36,371 nt of DNA from an uncultured Alphaproteobacteria bacterium (lineage in GTDB: Bacteria > Pseudomonadota > Alphaproteobacteria > UBA7879 > VGCX01), in NCBI GenBank assembly GCA_913061155.1, contig CAJXSI010000001.1, positions 77,955 to 114,325 on the forward strand. The letters are read 5' to 3'. The notes under the pieces are model-generated. The model made no database searches. It worked only from the letters and a program-made list of their open reading frames with translations, and was not told the DNA's origin. Below are positions 9,660-18,985 of the stretch, in pieces; the stretch's first letter is position 1; every line of letters starts with the position of its first letter. Position numbers and translations under genes: made by a program.

Positions 9660-11921
9660 CTAATCCAATAATTTTTGCCACCAACCTTTGCGGTTAGAAG
9701 AAGGTTTTCTTTCGACAGCCGCAGGTTTTCTTTCACCTTGAGAGTTTCTGTTTGTGTCAGAATTTGACCCACTGTTTTCCTTAGGGCTGGCTGGTCTATC
9801 ACCACTTTCCTTAGGCGTAGAAGGCTTCCTATTATTTTCTTTAGGGTTGGCTGGTCTATCACCACTTTCCTTAGGCGTAGGGGTGTTTCCCCCACCGTCT
9901 GTTTTTCTTTGAGAGTTGTTTTGCTCAAGATTTTTTGGTGCAGAAGAATTATTCTGCTTTCTATTCCTGCGATTTTGCCTATAGTTATTTCTGCGATTTT
10001 GCTTAGGAAGATTTTCTTTTTTTGGTTCTTCCGCAGAATTCACAGAGGTTGCGGCTTCAGGTTCTTTCTTGTGCTGATGAACGGGTTCTTTTTTATGCTG
10101 GTGGACAGGCTTTTTATTTCGGTTCCCAGAAGAATTTGCATTTTGGGAATTGGGTTTAACATCTTTCTTTTTATGCCGGTTGCCTTGGTCTTTTTGCTGT
10201 TGATCAGACGCACTTGTATTTCCATGTCCGTCGGCAACAAAGGCACCGTTTTCATTTTCAATTTTGAAACCCGTGTTAACCAGCCTATTGTCTTCTTTTA
10301 GGTCCAATTTTAATTGGAAACGTTGTTCAAGATCTGAAAGTTCGTGACGTTTTGTCGCAAGCAGATAAAAAGCAACATTTGATGGCATATGAATTGTAAT
10401 TAATCTGCCACATTTTTTGCTTAGACAGGTTTCTTCAATCACACGTAATAGTTGTAAGCCAATAGACGCAACAGATCTAACAACGCCACTTCCGCCGCAG
10501 TTATCACATTTAATCGTACTGGATTCCATAATGCTGGGGCGTAACCGTTGCCGTGACATTTCAAGTAATCCAAATTGGCTGATGCGGCCTGATTGAACCC
10601 GGGCGCGGTCAACGACTAAAGATTCCCTTAACTTTCTTTCAACCAGTTGATTATTTTTTGAATCACTCATGTCGATAAAGTCAATAACAATCAACCCGGC
10701 ATAATCACGTAGGCGTATTTGTCGGGCGACTTCTTCGGCGGCTTCCATGTTGGTATTTAACGCCGTCGTTTCGATATGACGTTCCCTTGTTGCACGTCCA
10801 GAGTTAACGTCAATGGCAACCAAAGCCTCTGTTTGGTTTATAACGATATACCCCCCAGATTTTAATTTAACAGTCGGGGAATACATTTGTTCGATCTGTT
10901 GTTCAACTTTGTATTTAAAGAACAAAGGACATTTGTCATCTTTATAGGGTTGAACTTTTTTTGCATGGCTTGGCACCATGGCTTTCATATATTTTTTGGC
11001 GTTTTTATAACCTTCTTCACCCTCTACATAGACGGCATCAATTTCTTTTGAATAACCGTCACGGATTGTTCGGCGAATTAGGTCGGCTTCCTCATAAACC
11101 AGGCAAGGGGCTGTGGATGTCACTGTTTCCGCACAGATTTCTTGCCATAGCTTTGTTAAATAAGCATGGTCCCTTTTAATTTCTGGCTTACTGCGATCAA
11201 GCCCTGCTGTTCTTACGATCAAAGAACTGCCTTCTGATAAGCTAAGATCTGAAATAATACTTTTTAAGCGACGACGATCGCCGCTATCTGTTATGCGTCT
11301 TGAAATACCGCCCGAGTGTTGGGCGTTGGGCATCAACACACAGTACCGTCCAGCTAGGGAGATAAAGGATGTTAAGGCCGCCCCTTTATTCCCGCGTTCT
11401 TCTTTTACAACTTGGATAAGAACAACTTGGCGGCTTTTGATAACTTCTTGAATTTTATAAAGCTTGTAGGGGTTGGTTTCTTTTGTTTCTTTTTTCTTTA
11501 CGACGTCATCGGCATCGACTTCATTCGTGTCATCATCATTATCAAATTCAGGAATTTCATCTTCATTAAAGTCTGATATTTCTTCATCTGTATCATCATC
11601 CAAGCCATCAACTGAATCAGAAAGTTTCTTAACATTTTCATCGATTGGTTGGTCAAGTTGTTCCCTGTCACCAACAGGAATTCTGAAATAGTCGGGATGA
11701 ATTTCTGTGAAGGCAAGAAACCCATGACGGTTCCCCCCATAATCAATAAATGCTGCCTGTAAAGAGGGTTCAACCCTGACAATTTTCCCTAAATAGATAT
11801 TGCCTTTAAGGGTCTTTTTTGCATTGTTTTCAATATCGAAATCAATAAGTTGATTATCTTCAACGACTGCAACGCGTGTTTCTTCGGCGTGAGCAGCATC
11901 AATAAGTAGTTGTTTTGACAT
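9660..11921 (-). CDS. rne: Ribonuclease E/G family protein
   Basis: 753 aa; VEPSLQAAFIDYGGNRHGFLAFTEIHPDYF (S1), GGYIVINQTEALVAIDVNSGRAT, GLIVIDFIDM, CDNCGGSGVVRS zinc-link; acidic insert in the S1 region and a low-complexity C-terminus. Confidence 0.96.
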   Translation of the reverse strand: MSKQLLIDAAHAEETRVAVVEDNQLIDFDIENNAKKTLKGNIYLGKIVRVEPSLQAAFIDYGGNRHGFLAFTEIHPDYFRIPVGDREQLDQPIDENVKKLSDSVDGLDDDTDEEISDFNEDEIPEFDNDDDTNEVDADDVVKKKETKETNPYKLYKIQEVIKSRQVVLIQVVKEERGNKGAALTSFISLAGRYCVLMPNAQHSGGISRRITDSGDRRRLKSIISDLSLSEGSSLIVRTAGLDRSKPEIKRDHAYLTKLWQEICAETVTSTAPCLVYEEADLIRRTIRDGYSKEIDAVYVEGEEGYKNAKKYMKAMVPSHAKKVQPYKDDKCPLFFKYKVEQQIEQMYSPTVKLKSGGYIVINQTEALVAIDVNSGRATRERHIETTALNTNMEAAEEVARQIRLRDYAGLIVIDFIDMSDSKNNQLVERKLRESLVVDRARVQSGRISQFGLLEMSRQRLRPSIMESSTIKCDNCGGSGVVRSVASIGLQLLRVIEETCLSKKCGRLITIHMPSNVAFYLLATKRHELSDLEQRFQLKLDLKEDNRLVNTGFKIENENGAFVADGHGNTSASDQQQKDQGNRHKKKDVKPNSQNANSSGNRNKKPVHQHKKEPVHQHKKEPEAATSVNSAEEPKKENLPKQNRRNNYRQNRRNRKQNNSSAPKNLEQNNSQRKTDGGGNTPTPKESGDRPANPKENNRKPSTPKESGDRPASPKENSGSNSDTNRNSQGERKPAAVERKPSSNRKGWWQKLLD
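9775..9880 (-). repeat. 60-bp tandem repeat, two copies, coding for TPKESGDRPA(N/S)PKEN... in the RNase E C-terminal tail
   Basis: 9775-9820 and 9835-9880 match over 46 nt with two substitutions at exactly 60 nt offset, in frame. Confidence 0.9.
10060..10107 (-). repeat. 24-bp tandem repeat encoding (K)EPVHQHKK x2 in the RNase E tail
   Basis: Adjacent 24-nt units encode VHQHKKEP VHQHKKEP. Confidence 0.8.
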
Positions 11922-12088
11922 TTAATTTTTAACCTTTTATTTAAGCAATAGTCGCCACTTATTATTTTTGGGCGTTCCATTATCTTATAATTACTGTAAA
12001 TATACATTTGATTCTTTAAAAAAAGTTCACACTTATTACAAAAGTAACTGTTTTGTTATCTTATAATTACGTGAATATAATATTCAGT

Positions 12089-12117
12089 TTGACCTTATTG
12101 GCCGACATATATACCAT
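12089..12117 (+). promoter_or_regulatory. Putative sigma70-type promoter of amiC
   Basis: TTGACC (12089-12094), 17-nt spacer, TACCAT (12112-12117). Confidence 0.4.
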
Positions 12118-12163
12118 ACAACTATTGAGGGGGATTGTACAATCCCAAAAATTAATTATAGGT

Positions 12164-13312
12164 ATGAGGCAAGTCATCCGAAAAATACTCTTACTTATTC
12201 TGGTTATTATATACACAGGAATTCCTTCTGCTGGGTTGGCGCAAAAAATATTAAATGTGCGTTCAGGCGATCAAGGAAAGTTTACCCGTGTCGTTATTGA
12301 TACCACAAACCGCCCTGATTTCAAAAGCACTGTGAATGAAGGGGGGGGTAGTATCAGTGCTTTTATGCCTTCTGTTACCTTTTCTAAATTCAAAGCTCCT
12401 CCTGCTGTTGGAGGTATAAAAAATATTGAAATTATTGATTTACCAAATGGCATGGGGCAGATTTTATTAAAGTTGAAAAATACAGGCCAGATCAAACAGA
12501 CGTTTGTTTTGCCACCCAAAGGGGATATCAAGCATTTTCGGTATGTTATTGATGTTATGACAGGGCCGAAAAAGCCAAAAACCTTGATTAAAAAGCAAAA
12601 AAGTTGCCACAAAAAAGTAAGAAGGATAATAAAGAAGAAAGTGATTGTCATTGACCCAGGGCACGGTGGAAAAGATCCGGGGGCCATCGGACGCAGGGGG
12701 ATTAAGGAAAAAGATGTAACCCTTAGTGTGGCGCTGCAACTTGAAAAGCATTTAAATGCCACAGGATTGTATGATGTCTACTTAACCCGCAGAACAGATA
12801 AATTTTTAAGGTTAGGCCAACGTGTGGCTTTTGCCCGTAAACGCAAAGCAGACTTCTTTATTTCGTTGCATGCAGATAGCCATCCAAGAAAAGATACAAG
12901 GGGCTTATCTGTTTATACCTTATCAAGGGTGGCTTCTGATAAAGAGGCAGAGAAATTGGCCATCAAGGAAAACAAAGCGGATCTGATTGATGGGGTGGAT
13001 TTAAATACGGAATCCCCCGAAGTTGCCAATATTTTAATTGATTTGGTTAAAAGGGAAACAATGAATTTATCCGCCAAATTTGCGTATAATTTAATTAAAG
13101 AACTAAGTACATATGTGCTATTGTTAAGAAACACACATCGTTTTGCCAATTTTGCTGTATTGCGCACACCAGATTTACCAGGGGTTTTGGTTGAAATGGG
13201 ATACATTTCAAATAAGCAAGATGAAAAACTTTTAACCACGCCCAGGTATTGTAATCGCCTTTGCGAAGGTATTGTGAAATCAGTCAAAAGTTATTTTGCA
13301 GTAAATAGTTAA
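12164..13312 (+). CDS. amiC: N-acetylmuramoyl-L-alanine amidase with N-terminal AMIN-like domain (the track ORF starts at 12053)
   Basis: VIDPGHGGKDPGAIG, FFISLHADS and VLVEMGYISN motifs of Amidase_3; signal peptide MRQVIRKILLLILVIIYTGIPSAGLAQ begins at ATG 12164. Confidence 0.92.
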   Translation: MRQVIRKILLLILVIIYTGIPSAGLAQKILNVRSGDQGKFTRVVIDTTNRPDFKSTVNEGGGSISAFMPSVTFSKFKAPPAVGGIKNIEIIDLPNGMGQILLKLKNTGQIKQTFVLPPKGDIKHFRYVIDVMTGPKKPKTLIKKQKSCHKKVRRIIKKKVIVIDPGHGGKDPGAIGRRGIKEKDVTLSVALQLEKHLNATGLYDVYLTRRTDKFLRLGQRVAFARKRKADFFISLHADSHPRKDTRGLSVYTLSRVASDKEAEKLAIKENKADLIDGVDLNTESPEVANILIDLVKRETMNLSAKFAYNLIKELSTYVLLLRNTHRFANFAVLRTPDLPGVLVEMGYISNKQDEKLLTTPRYCNRLCEGIVKSVKSYFAVNS

Positions 13313-13321
13313 AAATAAATA

Positions 13322-15715
13322 ATGAAACAGAAGCTTTATACATTCTCTATTTTTCTTGGATCTTCGTTGATTGTCGGTGTTTTAGGTATCATTTTGATGT
13401 TTTGGTATTTTGGCAAAGGCTTGCCAGACTATAAACAATTGGCCGTATATGACCCCCCAGTTGTAACGCGTATGCATGCAGGTGATGGCAAGCTGTTTGC
13501 CGAATATGCCTATGAACGCAGGGTGTTTGTGCCCATATCATCCATTCCAAAACATATTGTGAAAACTTTTCTGGCGGTTGAAGATAAAAACTTTTATGAC
13601 CATCCAGGAATTGATTGGACCAGTATTTTAAGGGCCGTTTTTGCAAATTCTTTTTCATTTATAAGGGGGCGTGGTGCCACGGTTGGGGGATCAACAATTA
13701 CCCAGCAGGTGGCAAAAAACTTTTTATTAACAAATGAAAAAACAATCATTCGTAAAATTAAAGAGGCCATTCTTGCCTTAAGAATTGAACATACGTTCAG
13801 TAAAGATAAAATTTTGGAACTTTATCTGAATGAAATTTATTTAGGGCATGGGGCTTACGGCGTTGCCAGTGCTGCCATAGAATACTTTGGGAAGTCCTTA
13901 GATGAATTAACCGCTGCCGAAGCAGCCTTTATCGCAGGCTTACCAAAAGCCCCCAGTACCTATAATCCAGAAAGAAATTATAAGGCAGCCATCACCCGCC
14001 GAAACTGGGTTTTAATGCGCATGTACGAAGAAAAATTAATAACAAAAGAAGAAGCTTTGGAAGCTGTGGAAGAGCCGATTATTCTTCAGAAGAGAAAAAA
14101 TATTTCTGTTGTTGATGCTGGTTACTTTGCCGAACATGTACGTCAAGCAATCATCGACAAATATGGAAAGAATACTTTTTATGAAGGGGGGCTTTCGGTT
14201 CGAACGACCCTAGATTCCCGATTACAAGAACTGGCGGACAAAGCTTTGAAAAAAGGCCTGGTTCATTATGATCGGACGTATGGCTGGCGCGGGGCCATTA
14301 CTTATATTAAAACAGATAACTGGGAAAAGAACTTGAAAAAAATTCCAGAATCTTTGGCTGTCAAGCCTTGGGTTGTGGCTGTTGTTCTTGATGTTTCTGA
14401 TGTACAGGCAAAGATAGGTCTTAGATCAGGGGAAACGGGCATAATTCCATTAAAGGAAGTAAAGTGGGCCCGTCCACATATTATAGATACGAAAACAAAT
14501 TACCCCACGGTTGGGGCTGTTGTGAAATCTGTAAAAGATGTCTTGAAAGCTGGGGATGTAATTATGGTGGATTCCCTAAAAGACGGGCAATACAGCCTTC
14601 AGCAAATTCCTGAAATCAATGGCGGATTGATTGCGATGGATCCCCATACTGGGCGGGTTCTGGCCATTGATGGTGGCTATCGTTTTTCACGCAGCCAGTT
14701 TAACCGTGTTATTCAAGCCAAGCGTCAACCAGGATCTGCATTCAAAGTTATTACTTATACAGCGGCTTTGGAATCAGGTTATACACCTTCAACCCTTGTG
14801 CTGGATGCCCCCCTTGTTGTGGAAATGGAAGATGGAAAAGAATGGCGACCACGTAATATTACAAACAAATTTTATGGCTGGGTTCCGTTAAGGAAAGCTT
14901 TGGAAAAATCATATAACCTTGCCGCTGTTCGCATTGGCCAGCAGATTGGTCTTAATAAAATCGAAGAAGTGGCTGTCCGCCTTGGGATTTATGATTCCCT
15001 GCAAAAAGTATTGGCGGTCTTATTGGGGGCAGAAGAAACAACTTTGATGCGAATGGCTGATGGTTTTGCAAGTTATGTAAACGGCGGGAAAAAAGTCACC
15101 CCCATTTTAATTGACCGCATTCAAGATAGGCATGGAAAAACCGTATACAAAGCAGACACACGTCAATGTGAAGAATGTGAAAGCGAAACTTGGTTAGGGC
15201 AATTACCACCCCAATTGGATGATACCCGTCAGCAAATTTTAAACCCAGTTGTTGCCTATCAAATGGCATCGATGCTTGAAGGGGTTGTGCAACGCGGTAC
15301 CGGTAAGCGGGCGCAAGTCCCTGGATACAGTATTGCAGGGAAATCAGGAACAACAAACGAATATTTTGATGCATGGTTTGTTGGGTTTTCCCCTGACTTG
15401 GTCGTGGGGGTGATGGTTGGATTTGATAATCCAAAAAGTTTAGGACGCTTTCAAACAGGGGGAAGTTTGGCCGCCCCAATCTTTGGAGATTTTATGAAAG
15501 AGGCGTTAAAGCATAAGCCGAAAATTCCTTTCAGAATACCTTCAGGTATCAGCTTTTATAGAGTTGACCCAAACACAGGGGCAAAAATGAATTTTAAAGA
15601 TAAAAGAGGCATTATCGAAGCATTTGCAACGGGCACAGAACCAAATACGACGCCAACAGAAAAAGCCGGTAATCAAGAAAACTTGATTTCTGGAAATATT
15701 AGCGGTATCTACTAA
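13322..15715 (+). CDS. mrcA: Penicillin-binding protein 1A (bifunctional transglycosylase/transpeptidase)
   Basis: 797 aa; GT51 motifs EDKNFYDHPGIDW and GGSTITQQVAKN; transpeptidase SAFK and KSGTTNEYFDAWFVG. Confidence 0.96.
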   Translation: MKQKLYTFSIFLGSSLIVGVLGIILMFWYFGKGLPDYKQLAVYDPPVVTRMHAGDGKLFAEYAYERRVFVPISSIPKHIVKTFLAVEDKNFYDHPGIDWTSILRAVFANSFSFIRGRGATVGGSTITQQVAKNFLLTNEKTIIRKIKEAILALRIEHTFSKDKILELYLNEIYLGHGAYGVASAAIEYFGKSLDELTAAEAAFIAGLPKAPSTYNPERNYKAAITRRNWVLMRMYEEKLITKEEALEAVEEPIILQKRKNISVVDAGYFAEHVRQAIIDKYGKNTFYEGGLSVRTTLDSRLQELADKALKKGLVHYDRTYGWRGAITYIKTDNWEKNLKKIPESLAVKPWVVAVVLDVSDVQAKIGLRSGETGIIPLKEVKWARPHIIDTKTNYPTVGAVVKSVKDVLKAGDVIMVDSLKDGQYSLQQIPEINGGLIAMDPHTGRVLAIDGGYRFSRSQFNRVIQAKRQPGSAFKVITYTAALESGYTPSTLVLDAPLVVEMEDGKEWRPRNITNKFYGWVPLRKALEKSYNLAAVRIGQQIGLNKIEEVAVRLGIYDSLQKVLAVLLGAEETTLMRMADGFASYVNGGKKVTPILIDRIQDRHGKTVYKADTRQCEECESETWLGQLPPQLDDTRQQILNPVVAYQMASMLEGVVQRGTGKRAQVPGYSIAGKSGTTNEYFDAWFVGFSPDLVVGVMVGFDNPKSLGRFQTGGSLAAPIFGDFMKEALKHKPKIPFRIPSGISFYRVDPNTGAKMNFKDKRGIIEAFATGTEPNTTPTEKAGNQENLISGNISGIY

Positions 15716-15741
15716 AAATCAGAATATTTTAGGACACAATC

Positions 15742-16849
15742 ATGAAAGCAGAAGTTGAAACTCTCTCAAAAGAAATTAAAAAATCTTTGGATTTAATCCG
15801 GAGGTATCTTTGACGTTACGGCCTTAAAAAATCGTTTTGCTGAAATTACAACGCAAACTGAAAATCCAAACTTGTGGGACAATCCAGACCAAGCCCAAAA
15901 ATTAATGCAGGAAAAAACAGTTGTTGAAGATAGTTTAAATCTTATTTCTTCGTTGGAAACAGATTATGAAGATGCTTTGACTTTCTATGAATTGGGCGAG
16001 ATAGAAGGGGACCAAGCAACCTGTGATGAAGCTGAAAAAGTGTTAATACAAGTTAAACAAAGGGCGGCCCGTCAACAAATTGCCAGTCTTCTTTCAGGGG
16101 AAAGTGACAACAACGATTGCTTTATAGAGGTCAATGCGGGCGCTGGCGGGACAGAGGCCCAAGATTGGGCGCAAATGATTTTGCGGATGTACCTTAGGTG
16201 GGCTGAAGATCATAATTATAAAATTCAGTGGATTGACGAAAGCACTGGGGAAGAAGCAGGGATTAAATCAGCCACTATAAAAGTACAAGGGCCAAAAGCC
16301 TTTGGGTGGTTAAAGACAGAAAGTGGTATTCATCGCTTGGTCCGTATATCCCCTTTTGATTCCAATTCCAGGCGCCATACAAGCTTTGCCTCTGTATGGG
16401 TTTATCCAGAAATTGACGATAATATTGTTATTGAAGTTAACGAAAGTGAACTGCGGATTGATACCTATCGCGCATCAGGCGCTGGGGGGCAGCATATTAA
16501 TAAAACAGACAGTGCGGTGCGGTTAACGCATATTGCCACGGGCATTGTGGTTCAATGTCAAAACGACCGATCCCAACACCGTAACAAAGCCCAAGCCATG
16601 AAAATGATGAAATCCAGATTGTATGAATTGGAAATGCGCAAGCGCGAGGAAGTGGCCCAGGCGGTGGAATCATCCAAATCAGAAATTGGTTGGGGGCATC
16701 AGATTCGTTCGTATGTTTTGCATCCTTATCAAATGGTAAAAGATGTGCGGACTGCCTATGAAAAAGGAAACGCGCAAGGGGTATTGGACGGGGACCTGGA
16801 TGGTTTTCTGGAGGCAGCCCTTTCCCATAAAATTGGGGCAAAAGAATAG
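15742..16849 (+). CDS. prfB: Peptide chain release factor 2 with programmed +1 frameshift: join(15742..15810,15812..16849)
   Basis: ATG 15742 reads MKAEVETLSKEIKKSLDLIRRYL then in-frame TGA (15811-15813) in GGAGG TAT CTT TGA C; the +1 frame continues DVTALKNRFAEITTQTENPNLWDNPDQAQK..., joining the RF2 body (GAGGTEAQDW; RASGAGGQHINKTDSAVRLTH). Confidence 0.96.
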
Positions 16850-16894
16850 AATGCTTGATTTTAATTAAAGGATTCGTCATAAAATGAATTTGTT

Positions 16895-18442
16895 ATGAAA
16901 CTTATTCGATCTGCTTTATCAGTTGCCAGCTTTACGATATTAAGTCGTGCTTTTGGTTTTATCCGCGAATTACTGCAGGCCCATTATATTGGGGTAAGCG
17001 CCATTAGTGATGCCTTGCAGATTGCGATCCGTATCCCAAGTGTGTTTCGACGTATCTTTGCAGAGGGGGCTTTTAATGCTTCTTTCATCCCTTCTTTTTC
17101 AAAAATTTTGGCGGGTGAAGGGCGTGATCAAGCGTTGAAATTTGCCCAGAATGTCTTTTCTATATTGGCGATTACCCTGATAATTTTGGTCGGTGTTATT
17201 GAACTGTTTATCCCCCAATTAATTCCATTGATTTTCAGAGGTTTACAGGACACGCCAGATCGCCTTCATTTGACGATTGAATTTACCCGCATTACATTTC
17301 CTTTTTTAATGCTGATTTCATTTACCGCCTTTTTTAGTGGAATTTTAAATTCTTTTGAACGCTTTGCGGCGGCGGCGGCCTCACCCGCTGCTGGGAATTT
17401 GGCCATTATTGGATCTTTGATGTACCTAACCCCCTATGTGGATAATCCAGGATATGCCTTGGCTTGGGGCGTTTTAATGTGTGGGGTTGTTCAGTTTGTT
17501 TGGGTTCTTGTTCCTTGTTCTTTGCGATGTTTTCTGGTTAAACCAAAACTTCCAGAGATAACACCACAAGTTCGCCAATTTCTAAAAAAGATGTTGCCCG
17601 CGGCTTTAGGATCTGGGGTTGTCCAAATTAATATTTTCTTGGACATGATGGTTGGATCATACCTAAAGACAGGGGGGATATCTTATATTGCTTATGCCGA
17701 TCGGCTGAATCAGCTACCGCTAAGTGTTATTGGGATTGCAATCAGTACGGCATTATTGCCGTTGTTATCAAAACAAATACGTTTAGGACACCTGAAAAAA
17801 GCCAACCATAGTCAGAATATGGCCTTGGAATTTGCGCTATCTTTGACACTACCAGCCTTGGCGGGCTTGATTATGTTGGCCCCAACATTGATTCATTATT
17901 TATATCAACATGGGAAATTTGCCCCTGAAGACGTGATGCCTACAGCCCATACCTTAATTGCATTGGCATCAGGTTTACCGGCTTATGTTCTTGTAAAGAT
18001 TTTCAGTACCAACTTTTTTTCCCGTGGGGATACCAAGACACCGATGTTTGTGGCGGCGCTTTGCGTAACGATTAATCTTTTGTTGAATATTGCCTTGATT
18101 AAGCCGATGGCCCATGTTGGGCTGGCCTTGGCAACGGCCATTTCATCTTGGTTAAATGTTACGATTCTTTTGGTCATTCTTCGGAAAAGAAACTTGTTTA
18201 CTTTTGAATTAACCCTGTTTAAATCAATTTCCAAAATAACCTTGGCATCCTTCTTTTTGGTTGGATATTTGTATTATGCCGTTCCCTTGATTGAAGAATT
18301 GGCGCCAAAGATTATGGATGCCCGATGGTTTATTTTAACGATGATTATCGGAAGTTCTGCCGCCTTTTACTACGGAGTTGCCAGTTATATGGGGGTTTTC
18401 CACTGGAAAGATTTCCATAAAACTCTGGACACAGAACCTTAA
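16895..18442 (+). CDS. murJ: Lipid II flippase MurJ (MviN)
   Basis: 515 aa; SFTILSRAFGFIRELLQAHYIGVSAISDALQIAIRIPSVFRRIFAEGAFNASFIPSF characteristic of MurJ. Confidence 0.97.
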   Translation: MKLIRSALSVASFTILSRAFGFIRELLQAHYIGVSAISDALQIAIRIPSVFRRIFAEGAFNASFIPSFSKILAGEGRDQALKFAQNVFSILAITLIILVGVIELFIPQLIPLIFRGLQDTPDRLHLTIEFTRITFPFLMLISFTAFFSGILNSFERFAAAAASPAAGNLAIIGSLMYLTPYVDNPGYALAWGVLMCGVVQFVWVLVPCSLRCFLVKPKLPEITPQVRQFLKKMLPAALGSGVVQINIFLDMMVGSYLKTGGISYIAYADRLNQLPLSVIGIAISTALLPLLSKQIRLGHLKKANHSQNMALEFALSLTLPALAGLIMLAPTLIHYLYQHGKFAPEDVMPTAHTLIALASGLPAYVLVKIFSTNFFSRGDTKTPMFVAALCVTINLLLNIALIKPMAHVGLALATAISSWLNVTILLVILRKRNLFTFELTLFKSISKITLASFFLVGYLYYAVPLIEELAPKIMDARWFILTMIIGSSAAFYYGVASYMGVFHWKDFHKTLDTEP

Positions 18443-18454
18443 TAAGCCCTGAAT

Positions 18455-18985
18455 TTATTTTCTGTCCTTCAACAGTTGATTCATTCTTTCCCAGTGTTGG
18501 GTGAAATAAATTTCAAACCATTTTGTGAACTTTCTGTGATTATCAACTTCTTTTTTGATATCTTCCAAACGTACCCATTTATAATCTTCAACCTCCATCG
18601 GGTTTGGATTAATGGGGCCTTCATAAGTTCCTGAAACGATATGCACATATTCATGTTCAGTTAGGCCGTTATCAAAAGGGGCTTTATATGTAATTGAAAA
18701 ATTTTCTTTTAAAGAACAAGTAAATCCCATTTCTTCATTAAGACGCCGTTCGGCCGCCCCAATAACATTTTCACCTGGACGTGGATGACCACAACATGAA
18801 TTTGTCCATAAACCGCCAGAATGATATTTTCCAGAATATCTTTTGTGAAGTAAGGTTTCCCCTTTTGTATTAAAAACAAAAACAGAAAAGGCCCGATGCA
18901 ATAAGGCTTTTTCATGGGCCTCTATTTTTTCACACTGTCCGATTTCTTGATCATCTTTGTCGACTAAAATAACATGTTCTTGCAT
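18455..18985 (-). CDS. idi: Isopentenyl-diphosphate delta-isomerase, type I (NUDIX fold)
   Basis: LHRAFSVFVFNTKGETLLHKR, GLWTNSCCGHPRPGE, AAERRLNEEMGF; the likely start ATG overlaps the polA stop (TAATG); the track ORF starts at 19003. Confidence 0.93.
   Translation of the reverse strand: MQEHVILVDKDDQEIGQCEKIEAHEKALLHRAFSVFVFNTKGETLLHKRYSGKYHSGGLWTNSCCGHPRPGENVIGAAERRLNEEMGFTCSLKENFSITYKAPFDNGLTEHEYVHIVSGTYEGPINPNPMEVEDYKWVRLEDIKKEVDNHRKFTKWFEIYFTQHWERMNQLLKDRK

Noticed and set aside
9656-9928. 90-aa minus-strand ORF overlapping the rne 3' end
   Set aside because: Alternative frame of the same repeat-rich tail; its repeats (LRLRKVVIDQP) simply reflect the DNA tandem repeat
9909-10301. 130-aa plus-strand ORF opposite rne
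   Set aside because: Hydrophobic composition arises from the complement of a K/N-rich coding tail; no start signal or homology recognised
11473-11691. Ser-rich plus-strand ORF opposite rne
   Set aside because: Complement of the acidic Asp/Glu stretch; low complexity artefact
12053-12163. Extended amiC N-terminus in the ORF track
   Set aside because: Covers promoter-like, palindrome and repeat sequence; a clear signal peptide begins at 12164
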